NCBI RefSeq assembly: GCF_021730305.1
Contig: NZ_CP032674.1
Location: 1,845,001 to 1,909,000, forward strand
Reading direction: 5' to 3'
Origin: Xanthobacter sp. YC-JY1
GTDB lineage: Bacteria; Pseudomonadota; Alphaproteobacteria; Rhizobiales; Xanthobacteraceae
DNA: 64,000 nucleotides
The notes beneath the pieces were generated by a model that was not told the origin of the DNA, ran no database searches, and saw nothing but the letters and a program-made list of their open reading frames with translations. This document shows, piece after piece, positions 10,935 through 19,248 of this stretch. The position numbers and the translations under genes were made by a program. Positions within the stretch are counted from its first letter, which is position 1; each line of letters begins with the position of its first letter.

Positions 10935-11726
10935 TCAGCCGAATTCGACAACCCGCGCAAACGTGAGGGCATCAATGCCGGTGGCACCGGCGCGACGGAG
11001 CGCCTGCGCACAAGCATCGAGCGTCGCGCCGGTCGTATACACGTCATCGACCAGCAGCACGCGCCGGCCTTCAATGCGATGGGCCGCGTTATGCGGCACT
11101 GCAAAAGCGCCAGCGACATTTGCGCGTCGTGCATTGCGCCCCAGAGCGGTCTGCGACGGCGTCCGGCGCCGCCGCACCAGCGCGCCGGCTTCGACGGGCA
11201 AGGCTGTGGCCGCCGCCACATGCCGGGCAAGGAGCGCCGCCTGGTTGAACTTGCGCCGCCACAGCCGGATCGGATGGAGCGGCACCGGCACGATGATCTC
11301 GGCCGAGCCCGTAAGATCGGTGCCGGCCTGCAGCATCAGCCGCGCCATGGGGGCCGCGAGATCGAGGCGGTCGGCGTATTTCAGCTTGTGCACGAGGCCA
11401 CGGGCCACGTCGTCGAAGGTGACAGCCGCGCGGGCGCGATCATAGGCCGGCGGATCGGCGAGCGCCTCGGCTGAGAGCCAGCCATCGCCGAACACGCGGT
11501 CAGGATCATGGCTGAACGGCGCGCCGGTCCGCTCGCAATAGGGCCGGCTGATGAAGGAGAGCTTGCCCCAGCACGGCCCGCACAATCCCCCCGCCGCCCC
11601 GGTGATGCTGCCGCAGGCGATGCAGGTAGGCGGCAATGCGAGGCCGAGAAGAGCGGAGCCGAAGCCGCGCGCCACGGCGCCGGCCCGGCCGATCCGCTCC
11701 GAAATATCAGCTGCTGAAAGACCCAT
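10935..11726 (-). CDS. ComF family phosphoribosyltransferase-like protein
   Basis: 263 residues from ATG 11726. The N-terminus holds a zinc-ribbon-like Cys set (CIAC, CGPC, then a third Cys in SRPYCERTG). The C-terminal half is a type I PRTase fold with the PRPP loop VLLVDDVYTTGAT. ComF/GntX relatives are tied to DNA uptake or nucleotide salvage, but no substrate is established. Downstream genes are grx, the nitrilase-family gene and DUF1178. The copper ATPase gene ends 58 bases upstream on the same strand. Confidence 0.88.
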   Translation of the reverse strand: MGLSAADISERIGRAGAVARGFGSALLGLALPPTCIACGSITGAAGGLCGPCWGKLSFISRPYCERTGAPFSHDPDRVFGDGWLSAEALADPPAYDRARAAVTFDDVARGLVHKLKYADRLDLAAPMARLMLQAGTDLTGSAEIIVPVPLHPIRLWRRKFNQAALLARHVAAATALPVEAGALVRRRRTPSQTALGRNARRANVAGAFAVPHNAAHRIEGRRVLLVDDVYTTGATLDACAQALRRAGATGIDALTFARVVEFG

Positions 11727-11784
11727 GGCTGCCCCCGGATCGATTTTCCGTCCGGGGGCGGCGCCTGTAAAGCCGCGCCTTTGC

Positions 11785-14334
11785 TCAGCGCGGGGTGAAG
11801 GTCCGCAGCAGCAGGGCGTTGGCGATGACGCTGACCGAGGAGAGCGCCATGGCCGCCGCCGCCACCATGGGCGACAGGAGCAGGCCGAGGCTGGGATAGA
11901 GCACGCCGGCCGCAATCGGCACGCCCGCCGCATTGTAGAGGAAGGCGAACAGCAGGTTGCGGCGGATGTTTGCCATGGTGGCACGGGAGAGGGCCCGTGC
12001 GTGGGCGATACCGGCCAGGTCACCCTTGAGCAGGGTGATGCCCGCGCTCTCCATGGCGATGTCGGTGCCCGTGCCCATGGCAATGCCCACGTCCGCCACG
12101 GCGAGAGCCGGGGCGTCGTTCACGCCGTCACCGGCCATGGCCACCACATGACCTTCCTTGCGCAAGCGCTCGACCACCTCGGCCTTGCGGGCGGGCAGAA
12201 CTTCCGCTTCCACTTCGATGATGCCGAGGCGCTTGGCCACGGCCAGCGCCGTGGTCCGGTTGTCACCCGTGAGCATGACCACGCGCACGCCGTGCTGCTG
12301 GAGGCGCCTCAACGCGGCCTCGGTCGTATCCTTCACCGGATCGGCGATGGCGACGAGGCCGGCCGCCTTGCCGTCGATGGCGACGAACACCGCCGTCGCG
12401 CCCTCTCGGCGGAAGCTCTCGGCGATCGCCGTCTGATGGTCGGTGTGAATACCGATCTCGCTCATGAAGGCGGCGTGGCCCACGGCGACAGCGTGGCCTT
12501 CCACCTGCCCGACGATGCCCTTGCCCGCCGGGCTCTCGACACCGGACGGTTCGGAGGTGACCAGCTCGCGCGCTGCCGCCTCATGCACGATGGCGGCGCC
12601 GAGGGGGTGCTCGCTCGCCCGTTCCAGCGCGGCGGCGAGGCGCAGCACCTCATCCTCGCTGCGGCCGTTGAAGGCGCGCACGGCGATCACCTTGGGCTTG
12701 CCGACGGTGAGGGTGCCGGTCTTGTCCACCACCACCACGTCCACCTTCTCCATGCGTTCCAGCGCCTCGGCGTTGCGCACCAGCACGCCGAGCTGGGCGC
12801 CGCGGCCGACGCCCACCATCACCGACATGGGGGTGGCGAGGCCGAGGGCGCAGGGGCAGGCGATGATGAGCACGCTCACGGCCGCCATCAGAGCGAAGGT
12901 GAGACGGGGCTCGGGGCCGACCGCCATCCACACCGCGAAGGCGACGACGGCGGCCGCGAACACCAGAGGCACGAACCAGCCGGAAACCTGATCCGCCAGC
13001 CGCTGGATCGGCGCGCGCGAACGCTGCGCCTGGGCGACCATCTGCACGATCTGGGACAGCAGGGTGTCGCGGCCCACCTTCTCCGCCTTCATGGTGAAGA
13101 CGCCGGAGGCGTTGACCGTGCCGCCGATGACCTTCTCGCCCGGCTCCCGGGAGACGGGCAGCGACTCGCCGGTGACGAGGCTTTCGTCCACCACGGCGCG
13201 GCCGTCCGCCACCGTGCCGTCCACCGGCACCTTCTCGCCGGGGCGCACGCGCAGGAGGTCGCCGGGGGCGACGAGGCCGAGATCGATGGTCTCGTCCGAG
13301 CCGTCGGCCCGGATGCGCAGGGCAGTCTTGGGCGCGAGGGAGAGCAGGGCCTTGATGGCGCTCGATGTCTGCTCGCGAGCGCGCAGCTCCAGCACCTGCC
13401 CGAGCGCGACCAGCACGGTGATGACCGCCGCTGCCTCGAAATACACGGGCACGCCGCCGCCATGGGCGTGGAAATCATGCGGGAACAGGCCGGGCGCGAA
13501 GGTGCCCACGAGCGAATAGAGGTAGGCGACCCCCGTGCCCATGGCGATGAGGGTGAACATGTTGAGATGCCGCGTCTTCAGCGACAGCCAGCCGCGCTGG
13601 AGGAACGGCCATCCCACCCAGAGCACCACAGGCGTCGCGAGGACGAACTGGACGTAGTTCGAGATCTGCTGCGGCAGCGGGGACCAGCCGAAAAGGTGCC
13701 TCCCCATCTCCAGCACGAAGACGGGCAGGGTAAGGGCGAGGCCGATCCAGAAGCGGCGGGTCATGTCCACCAATTCGTGGTTCGGCCCCTCGTCGAGGGT
13801 GACGACCTCCGGCTCCAGCGCCATGCCGCAGATGGGGCAAATGCCGGGGCCGATCTGCCGGATCTCCGGGTCCATCGGGCAGGTGTAGATGGTGCCGGCC
13901 GGGACCTCGGCGGGCGGAGGCGGCGCGCTGCCGCCCACGTAGCGCACGGGATCGGCCTTGAACTTGGTCTCGCAGGACGACGAGCAGAAGAAATAGGGCT
14001 TCTTCTCGTGCCGGGCCGAGTATTTGGCGGTGCCGGGCGACACCATCATGCCGCACACCGGGTCCTTCACCGGCGCGAGATAGGTCTCGGGCGCCGCCTC
14101 GAACTTGGTCTTGCAGCCGTTGCAGCAGAAGAAATAAGTGCGCCCCTCATGCTCGGTCGTGGGCTTGCCGGCCGCCGGGTCGGTCTTCACGTCCATGCCG
14201 CAGACCGGATCCTTCACCGTCTCGGGCAAGGCCGGCCTGGCAGCCGCCGACAGGTCGAGCGGCGGCGGTGCCTTGCCACCACAGCAATCGCCGCCGTGCG
14301 AGGAATGGTCGTGCGATGAATGATCCTGTGCCAT
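11785..14334 (-). CDS. Copper-translocating P1B-type ATPase with two YHS domains
   Basis: Pumps monovalent copper (possibly silver) out of the cytoplasm. The 849-residue protein opens with a His/Cys-rich stretch (residues 3-18), then two YHS domains with DPVCGM (about 40-88 and 90-133) and a heavy-metal-binding domain with CPMDPEI and [10 protein letters not shown] (about 149-175). The ATPase core has TGES (388-391), the transport motif CPC (493-495) and the phosphorylated Asp537 in DKTGT. SEHP and GDGVNDAP follow. There is no classical GMTCxxC HMA domain, so metal loading differs from textbook CopA. It is divergent from csoR, with operator-like palindromes in between. ATG 14334 is preferred over 14373, where the extra codons are unlike coding DNA. 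Confidence 0.93.
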   Translation of the reverse strand: MAQDHSSHDHSSHGGDCCGGKAPPPLDLSAAARPALPETVKDPVCGMDVKTDPAAGKPTTEHEGRTYFFCCNGCKTKFEAAPETYLAPVKDPVCGMMVSPGTAKYSARHEKKPYFFCSSSCETKFKADPVRYVGGSAPPPPAEVPAGTIYTCPMDPEIRQIGPGICPICGMALEPEVVTLDEGPNHELVDMTRRFWIGLALTLPVFVLEMGRHLFGWSPLPQQISNYVQFVLATPVVLWVGWPFLQRGWLSLKTRHLNMFTLIAMGTGVAYLYSLVGTFAPGLFPHDFHAHGGGVPVYFEAAAVITVLVALGQVLELRAREQTSSAIKALLSLAPKTALRIRADGSDETIDLGLVAPGDLLRVRPGEKVPVDGTVADGRAVVDESLVTGESLPVSREPGEKVIGGTVNASGVFTMKAEKVGRDTLLSQIVQMVAQAQRSRAPIQRLADQVSGWFVPLVFAAAVVAFAVWMAVGPEPRLTFALMAAVSVLIIACPCALGLATPMSVMVGVGRGAQLGVLVRNAEALERMEKVDVVVVDKTGTLTVGKPKVIAVRAFNGRSEDEVLRLAAALERASEHPLGAAIVHEAAARELVTSEPSGVESPAGKGIVGQVEGHAVAVGHAAFMSEIGIHTDHQTAIAESFRREGATAVFVAIDGKAAGLVAIADPVKDTTEAALRRLQQHGVRVVMLTGDNRTTALAVAKRLGIIEVEAEVLPARKAEVVERLRKEGHVVAMAGDGVNDAPALAVADVGIAMGTGTDIAMESAGITLLKGDLAGIAHARALSRATMANIRRNLLFAFLYNAAGVPIAAGVLYPSLGLLLSPMVAAAAMALSSVSVIANALLLRTFTPR

Positions 14335-14413
14335 GGCGGCTCCGCAAATCCGGTTGCCAGCGTTAGGCCGCATCGGGGCAGATGGCCTTGCGCTGGCTCA
14401 TGTTCAAGACGGC

Positions 14414-14434
14414 AATAACCCCCCTGGGGGTATT
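14414..14434. promoter_or_regulatory. CsoR-type operator 1 (ATPase side)
   Basis: Near-perfect inverted repeat: AATAACCCCC and GGGGGTATT flank a CT centre. It lies 80 bases upstream of the ATPase start. Runs of C and G flanked by TA are typical of copper-sensor CsoR operators. Binding is inferred from its pairing with a csoR gene. Confidence 0.6.
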
Positions 14435-14439
14435 CTCTC

Positions 14440-14468
14440 TTGTCCAATATACCCATAGGGGGTATAGG
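14440..14468 (+). promoter_or_regulatory. csoR promoter with embedded CsoR operator 2
   Basis: TTGTCC (14440-14445), a 17-base spacer and TATAGG (14463-14468) make a sigma70-like promoter. The palindrome TATACCC-ATAGG-GGGTATA (14448-14466) fills the spacer and enters the -10. Copper-free CsoR bound there would block RNA polymerase. The predicted transcription start falls at or next to the ATG at 14476, so the mRNA may be leaderless. Confidence 0.55.
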
Positions 14469-14475
14469 GCAAGCC

Positions 14476-14751
14476 ATGCGCAGCCCGACCAAAGAGCAAG
14501 TCCAAAAGCGCTTGAGCCGCATTGAGGGCCAGGTGCGCGGCCTCTCCCGCATGGTGGAGGAGGATCGCTACTGCATCGACATCATCACCCAGCTCTCGGC
14601 GGTCCGCGCCGCCTTGCGGCGGGTGGAGGAGGAGGTGCTGAAGGATCATGTGGGGCATTGCGTCGAGCACGCCATCCGCTCGGGCGACGCGGAGGACCAG
14701 CGTCGCAAGGTGGCGGAGCTGATGGAGGTGATCGTCCGCAGCGAGCGGTAA
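14476..14751 (+). CDS. csoR: Copper-sensing transcriptional repressor CsoR
   Basis: 91-residue all-helical repressor of the CsoR/RcnR family that releases DNA when it binds Cu(I). The copper ligands are present with the spacing of M. tuberculosis CsoR: Cys33, His58 (25 residues later) and Cys62 (29 later), in YCIDI and DHVGHC. The helix-1 start EQVQKRLSRIEGQVRGL is a family hallmark. ATG 14476 was chosen; a TTG 36 bases upstream lies inside the promoter. It is divergent from the copper ATPase, so the pair forms a self-contained copper-efflux switch. Its stop is 9 bases from the convergent rsmD. Confidence 0.93.
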   Translation: MRSPTKEQVQKRLSRIEGQVRGLSRMVEEDRYCIDIITQLSAVRAALRRVEEEVLKDHVGHCVEHAIRSGDAEDQRRKVAELMEVIVRSER

Positions 14752-14760
14752 CGGAGGGGC

Positions 14761-15312
14761 TCAGGCCCGCTCGATGAAGGTCAGCTCGCTCTCGTCGTAG
14801 GCACGCCGTTCGATCTCGCGGAAGCCGTCCGGCGTCACGAACAGGCCGGTGCGCTCCTCGATGATGAGCAGTGCATCCGCGGTGAGCCAGCCGCCTTCGA
14901 CCGCAGCGGCGATCGCCTGCTCGGCGAGGCCCTTCCCGTAGGGCGGATCGCAGAAGACGAGGCCGTAGGGTTCGCCCAGTCCCATGGGTCCGAGGCTAGT
15001 GGCGTCGCGGCGGAACACCTTGGTGACGCCAGTGAGGCCCAGCGCCTCCACATTGTCGCGGACGAGGCCTCGCGCCTCCGCCGCTTCCTCCACGAACAGC
15101 GCAAAGCGCGCCCCACGGGACAGCGCCTCGATGCCCAGTGCACCGGTGCCGGCGAACAGGTCGAGTACCCGCGCGCCGTCGCACGGATCGCCATAAGCGT
15201 GGGCGAGCATATTGAACAGGCTCTCGCGCAGCCGGTCGGAGGTGGGGCGCGTGAGGCTGGAGGACGGGCCTTTCAGTGCCCGCCCCTTGAGTCGGCCACC
15301 CACGATGCGCAT
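14761..15312 (-). CDS. rsmD: 16S rRNA (guanine966-N2)-methyltransferase RsmD
   Basis: Methylates G966 of 16S rRNA in the 30S subunit. The 183-residue protein starts MRIVGGRLKGRALKGP, the family N-terminus, with RPTSDRLRESLFN next. SAM is bound by VLDLFAGTGALG (49-60) and the catalytic motif is DPPYGKG (122-128). Length is normal. It sits 16 bases downstream of rluB on the same strand, the usual alphaproteobacterial arrangement. Confidence 0.96.
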   Translation of the reverse strand: MRIVGGRLKGRALKGPSSSLTRPTSDRLRESLFNMLAHAYGDPCDGARVLDLFAGTGALGIEALSRGARFALFVEEAAEARGLVRDNVEALGLTGVTKVFRRDATSLGPMGLGEPYGLVFCDPPYGKGLAEQAIAAAVEGGWLTADALLIIEERTGLFVTPDGFREIERRAYDESELTFIERA

Positions 15313-15328
15313 GGGTCAGACGTTCCCG

Positions 15329-17308
15329 TCAGCGCTTGCCGCGCGGACCGCCCGGCTTGCCGGGGCCTGAGCGTCCGGCGCCGGGCTTGCCCCCCGGCTT
15401 TCCGCCGGAAGGCCGACCACCGGGCTTGCCGAATCCCTTGCCGGGGCCCTTCGCGCCGAAGCCCCCGGGCTTTCCGCCCGGCCGCCCGGCAGGCTTGCCG
15501 CCACCGGGACGATCCTCGAACGAGCGGGTGCGGCCGGCTGGCTTGTCGCCATAGCTGCGCTCGCGCGGCGGCCTGTCACCGAAATCGCCGCGACCTTCCG
15601 GCCGGGGCCGGGCACGGGCGGGGCGCTCGCCCTCGGCCTTGTCTCCGCCGAAGCTGCGCGCGCGTGCGGGCTTGTCGCCATAGTCGCCGCGACCCTCCGG
15701 CCTGGGCCGGGCACGGGCGGGACGCTCACCCTCTGCCCTCTCGCCTGCGAAGCTGCGGCCGCGTGCTGGCTTGTCACCGAAGTCGCCACCACGACCCTCG
15801 GGGCGCGGACGGCGGGTCGGACGGTCGCCCTCGGGCCTGTCCCCGCCGAAGCTGCGACTGCGGGCGGGCCTTTCACCGACATCGCCGCCACGTCCCTCAG
15901 GGCGCGAGCGGAACGGACGGTCGCTCTGGGGGCGGTCGCCTTCGCGGCGGGGCCCGGAGCGCTTGACGCCGCCGTCATCCTCATAGCGGCGCGGCCGCTC
16001 GTCGCCGCCGCCGGAACGTGTCGGGCGACGGCGGAAATCTTCCTTTTCCTCGCGCGGGCCGCGTCCACGCGGCGCGTCATCGCGGAAGGAGGGGCGACCC
16101 TCGCGGCGCGGACGCTCAGCGGCACCTTCGTCCCGGCTGCGACGGAAGGGACGGCCCTCGCCTTCGCCGGCGGCGGAACGGGCGCGGCGCGGCGCCTCGT
16201 CCTTCGGCGCGCGCACGCGCTCAACCTTCACGGAGCGACCCTTGCGGTCGGCGACCGTGCCGACCCGCTCGGTGCCATGCTCCTCGCTGGCGCGTCGGCG
16301 AATGCGCGGCGCGGCGGGGCGGATGATGTCCTCGACGGGCGCGTCGAACTCCTCCCGCTCGCGGCTGGCGCGGCGGGCCGGCACCTTCAGTCCGCCGGCC
16401 TTGTCAGCCTCGGCCTGACGGCGTCCGGCGGGGCGGTAGGCCGGACGCACGGGGGCTTCCTCGATCTCCCGCTCCACCAGAAGGCCAGTGAAATCGGCCC
16501 CGGCTGCAGCGGCAAGGTCTGCGCCGATCTGGTCGCGCAGCACGCGGGTGCGGACTTCCTCGACGCTGCCCTCGGGAATCTCGCCCAGCTGGAACGGGCC
16601 GTAGGACACGCGGATCAGCCGGTTCACCGCGAGGCCGAGCGCGCCGAACACGTTGCGGATCTCGCGGTTCTTGCCCTCGCGCAGGGATACAGTGATCCAG
16701 GCATTGGCGCCCTGCACGCGATCGAGCTCGGCCTCGATGGGGCCGTACTCGACGCCGTCCACGGTGATGCCCTTGATGAGCGTATCGAGCTTCGCCTGGT
16801 CGATCTCGCCGTTGGCACGCACGCGATAGCGCCGCAGCCAGCCGGTCTCGGGCAGCTCCAGCACGCGGGCGAGGCCGCCGTCATTGGTGAGCAGCAGCAG
16901 GCCCTCGGAATTGAGGTCCAGCCGGCCCACGCTGACGAGGCGCGGCAGGCCCTTGGGCAGGATCTCGAACAGCGTCGTGCGGCCTTCCGGGTCGCGGTTG
17001 GTGGTCACGACGCCCTTGGGCTTGTGGTAAAGGAAGAGGCGGGTGCGCTCCCGCTCGGGGAGTGGCTCCCCGTCTATTGTGATGGCATCAGCGGGCGTGA
17101 CGGTGACGGCAGGGCTGGTGAGCACCTCGCCGTTGACCGCCACGCGGCCGGCCTCGATCCATTCCTCGATCTCGCGTCGCGAGCCGAGGCCGGCGCGGGC
17201 GACGACCTTGGCGACACGCTCGGCCTCCTTCTGAGGGGCGGCGGGAAGTTCGCGCTTCTGGCGCGGAACGCGGTTCTTGTCCTTGCGGGGCGGTGATGTG
17301 CGCGGCAT
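15329..17308 (-). CDS. rluB: Pseudouridine synthase RluB-like with long repetitive basic tail
   Basis: Isomerises a uridine in 23S rRNA (RluB type, U2605 in E. coli). The 659-residue protein has an S4 RNA-binding domain (about 28-75) and an RsuA/RluB-type catalytic domain with Asp131 in GRLDLNSEG and REGKNREIRN downstream. The catalytic part ends near residue 275. The remaining 380 or so residues are disordered and rich in Arg, Gly, Pro, Asp and Glu, including four tandem 33-residue units and a final Gly/Lys/Pro-rich segment. Normal RluB proteins are roughly 250-320 residues, so this tail is extreme, although shorter basic tails are common in rhizobial homologues. It is divergent from tadA. 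Confidence 0.92.
   Translation of the reverse strand: MPRTSPPRKDKNRVPRQKRELPAAPQKEAERVAKVVARAGLGSRREIEEWIEAGRVAVNGEVLTSPAVTVTPADAITIDGEPLPERERTRLFLYHKPKGVVTTNRDPEGRTTLFEILPKGLPRLVSVGRLDLNSEGLLLLTNDGGLARVLELPETGWLRRYRVRANGEIDQAKLDTLIKGITVDGVEYGPIEAELDRVQGANAWITVSLREGKNREIRNVFGALGLAVNRLIRVSYGPFQLGEIPEGSVEEVRTRVLRDQIGADLAAAAGADFTGLLVEREIEEAPVRPAYRPAGRRQAEADKAGGLKVPARRASREREEFDAPVEDIIRPAAPRIRRRASEEHGTERVGTVADRKGRSVKVERVRAPKDEAPRRARSAAGEGEGRPFRRSRDEGAAERPRREGRPSFRDDAPRGRGPREEKEDFRRRPTRSGGGDERPRRYEDDGGVKRSGPRREGDRPQSDRPFRSRPEGRGGDVGERPARSRSFGGDRPEGDRPTRRPRPEGRGGDFGDKPARGRSFAGERAEGERPARARPRPEGRGDYGDKPARARSFGGDKAEGERPARARPRPEGRGDFGDRPPRERSYGDKPAGRTRSFEDRPGGGKPAGRPGGKPGGFGAKGPGKGFGKPGGRPSGGKPGGKPGAGRSGPGKPGGPRGKR
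15541..15940 (-). repeat. 99-bp tandem repeats inside the rluB tail
   Basis: The landmark AGCTGCG recurs at about 15553, 15652, 15751 and 15850, an exact 99-bp period (33 codons). Each unit encodes a variant of ARSFGG-D...GERPAR-RPRPEGRG-...GDKP. The reading frame is kept in all copies, so the array can expand or contract without breaking the gene. Confidence 0.8.
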
Positions 17309-17387
17309 GAGGGGGAGTTAGCACAGCGCAGGCTGCGCGGCGAGCGCGGCGATGGGCTGGGCGAGATCAGGGGCGGTTAAAGGCACC

Positions 17388-17831
17388 ATGTCGGGAACCT
17401 TCATGCAGATGGCGCTCAACGAGGCGCGCGCGGCGGCCGAGCGGGGCGAGGTTCCGGTCGGCGCGGTTCTCGTGCGCGGGTCGGAGGTTGTCGCCCGCAA
17501 TGGCAACCGCACGCGCGAGCTGAACGACCCCACCGCCCACGCGGAGATGCTGGTGATCCGCGCGGCGGGCGCGCAGTTCAAATCCGAGCGGCTGATGAAC
17601 TGCGATCTCTACGTGACGCTGGAACCCTGTGCCATGTGCGCGGCGGCGCTTTCCTTCGCGCGCATCCGTCGGCTTTATTTCGGCGCGCCCGATCCCAAGG
17701 GCGGCGCCGTGGAGCATGGTCCCCGCTTCTTCTCCCAGCCTACCTGCCACCATACGCCGGAGGTCTATGGCGGCATCGCCGAGCGGCAGGCGGCCGAGGT
17801 GCTGCGGAGCTTCTTCCAGGAACGCCGGTAG
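17388..17831 (+). CDS. tadA: tRNA(Arg) adenosine-34 deaminase TadA
   Basis: Converts A34 to inosine in tRNA-Arg(ACG); essential. The 147-residue protein shows the zinc deaminase signature: His51 and catalytic Glu53 in TAHAEM, then Cys81 and Cys84 in EPCAMC. The RLYFGAPDPKGGAVEHG stretch is typical of TadA. ATG 17388 was chosen over 17352 because the family starts close to MxxAL-EARAAAERGEVPVGAV. It is divergent from rluB and convergent with the dehalogenase-like gene, with a 5-base gap between stops. Confidence 0.95.
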   Translation: MSGTFMQMALNEARAAAERGEVPVGAVLVRGSEVVARNGNRTRELNDPTAHAEMLVIRAAGAQFKSERLMNCDLYVTLEPCAMCAAALSFARIRRLYFGAPDPKGGAVEHGPRFFSQPTCHHTPEVYGGIAERQAAEVLRSFFQERR

Positions 17832-17836
17832 CTGAA

Positions 17837-18748
17837 CTACGGCCGTCCCTGCGCCAGGAAGGGCATCGCCACATCGAGCGTCGCCTTCGGGGCTTCCTCC
17901 GCCAGGAAATGGCCCGCCTCGATGGCCTGTCCTTCCACCTGCGGCGCGAACGCCTTCCAGGCCTCCAGCGGGCTCGCGCCCCGGCTCGGGATGCCGGCTG
18001 CGCCCCACAGCGCGAGCGTCGGGCAGGAGAGGGTGCGCGCGGCGGCGATGTCCGCCTCATCGTGGGCGAGGTCGATGGTGGCGCCGGCCCGATAGTCCTC
18101 ACACATGGCGTGCAGCCGGTCGGGCGAGGAAATCGCGGCACGATAGGCCGCCATGGCGCGCGGATCGAAGGCCGAAAGGTCCTTGTGCGCGGTCCAGCTC
18201 GCCATGGTCCAGTCGAGGAACCATCCGGGATTAGCACCCACCAGCTTCTCGGGGAGGGGCTTGGGCTGGGCCAGCATCGCCCAGTGATAGACCTGCAGCG
18301 CCCGCGCCCGGTCCATGCGATGCCACATCACGTAGGTGGGCACGATGTCGAGCACCACCAGCCGGTCGAGGCGGCCGGGATGGTCCAGCCCGAGCCGGTA
18401 GGCGGCCCGGGCGCCGCGGTCATGGCCCATGACGGAGAAATGGGCAAAGCCCAGGTTTTCCATCACCTCCACCATGGCGGCGGCCATGGCGCGCTTGGAA
18501 TAGGGGAAATGATCGGTGCCGCCTTCCGGCGCCGCGCTCCAGCCGTACCCGGGCAGGTCGGGGATGATGAGGGTGTGCTGCTCGGCAAGCTTCGGCGCCA
18601 CGCGGTGCCACATCACGTGGCTCTGGGGGAAGCCGTGGAGCAGGAGCAGGGGCGCGCCCGTTCCCCCCTGCCGCAGAAAGATGCGGCCGGCCTTCGTGTC
18701 CACATAGTGTGAGGCAAATCCGGGAAACAGATCAGACAGATCAGACAC
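17837..18748 (-). CDS. Fluoroacetate/haloacetate dehalogenase-like alpha/beta hydrolase
   Basis: Probably hydrolyses haloacetates to glycolate. The 303-residue protein starts MSDLSDLFPGF and has the core HGFPQSHVMWHR. At the exact numbering known for the Rhodopseudomonas palustris fluoroacetate dehalogenase it carries nucleophile Asp110, carboxylate-binding Arg111 and Arg114 (GHDRGAR), Asp134, the halide pocket His155, Trp156 and Tyr219, and His280 (EAGHFLAEEAP). The complete match argues against a generic epoxide hydrolase, though the natural substrate cannot be read from sequence. It is monocistronic and convergent with tadA. Confidence 0.88.
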   Translation of the reverse strand: MSDLSDLFPGFASHYVDTKAGRIFLRQGGTGAPLLLLHGFPQSHVMWHRVAPKLAEQHTLIIPDLPGYGWSAAPEGGTDHFPYSKRAMAAAMVEVMENLGFAHFSVMGHDRGARAAYRLGLDHPGRLDRLVVLDIVPTYVMWHRMDRARALQVYHWAMLAQPKPLPEKLVGANPGWFLDWTMASWTAHKDLSAFDPRAMAAYRAAISSPDRLHAMCEDYRAGATIDLAHDEADIAAARTLSCPTLALWGAAGIPSRGASPLEAWKAFAPQVEGQAIEAGHFLAEEAPKATLDVAMPFLAQGRP

Positions 18749-18837
18749 ATGAACCTCCCTTGAGCCGTCCCGTGGGCCGGGGCGGCCGGAATTGCGGACA
18801 GCTCTTCAAGACGGGATCAAGGCGGCGGGTTCCGGGA

Positions 18838-19125
18838 TCAGTCGAACACCTTGTCGGCCGCCGTGATGAGACCGAGGCTGGGCGAGGACGCGCAGAAGCC
18901 GGCGAGCTTTTCGGCATTCTTCACGAACTTGTCCGTGTCGATGACCGGCGGGGCGTCGTCGTCCTTGTAGTAGGCGTCGAGCCACGTGAGGATGATGGTG
19001 ATCGTATCCTTGTCCGCCTGCAGGAATTGCTGGCAAGTCATGGTCGAAAGGTCCCATTTCTCGGCCGCCGCGGGGCTCAGGCCCGCGAACAGGACGATTG
19101 CACCGACACCCAGACGTTTCAGCAT
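18838..19125 (-). CDS. HdeA/HdeB-like small periplasmic protein
   Basis: 95 residues with a signal peptide ending at AAA (about 21) and a mature domain starting EKWDLSTMTCQQFLQ. The two cysteines at 31 and 78 are spaced much like the disulfide pair of the acid chaperone HdeA. The family binds unfolding periplasmic proteins at low pH in enterobacteria; in alphaproteobacteria the role is unproven. The ATG at 19125 has GGGAGGGCGCG just upstream. Upstream codons of the longer frame do not look coding. It lies between the dehalogenase and mepA on the same strand. Confidence 0.75.
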   Translation of the reverse strand: MLKRLGVGAIVLFAGLSPAAAEKWDLSTMTCQQFLQADKDTITIILTWLDAYYKDDDAPPVIDTDKFVKNAEKLAGFCASSPSLGLITAADKVFD

Positions 19126-19248
19126 CGCGCCCTCCCATGGTGCTGCGGCCCCTCGGCCTGCGGTGGCATGATGCGCCGGGGAGGGAAGCGGCACCAGCCG
19201 GAGGCCGGCACCGCGGCCGAGCACGTTCACGCGAGCGCGGATGAGGCC

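Noticed and set aside
15316-16224. Second minus-strand frame within the rluB tail region
   Set aside because: It is the frame-shifted reading of the repeat array; it lacks a domain and a ribosome-binding site.
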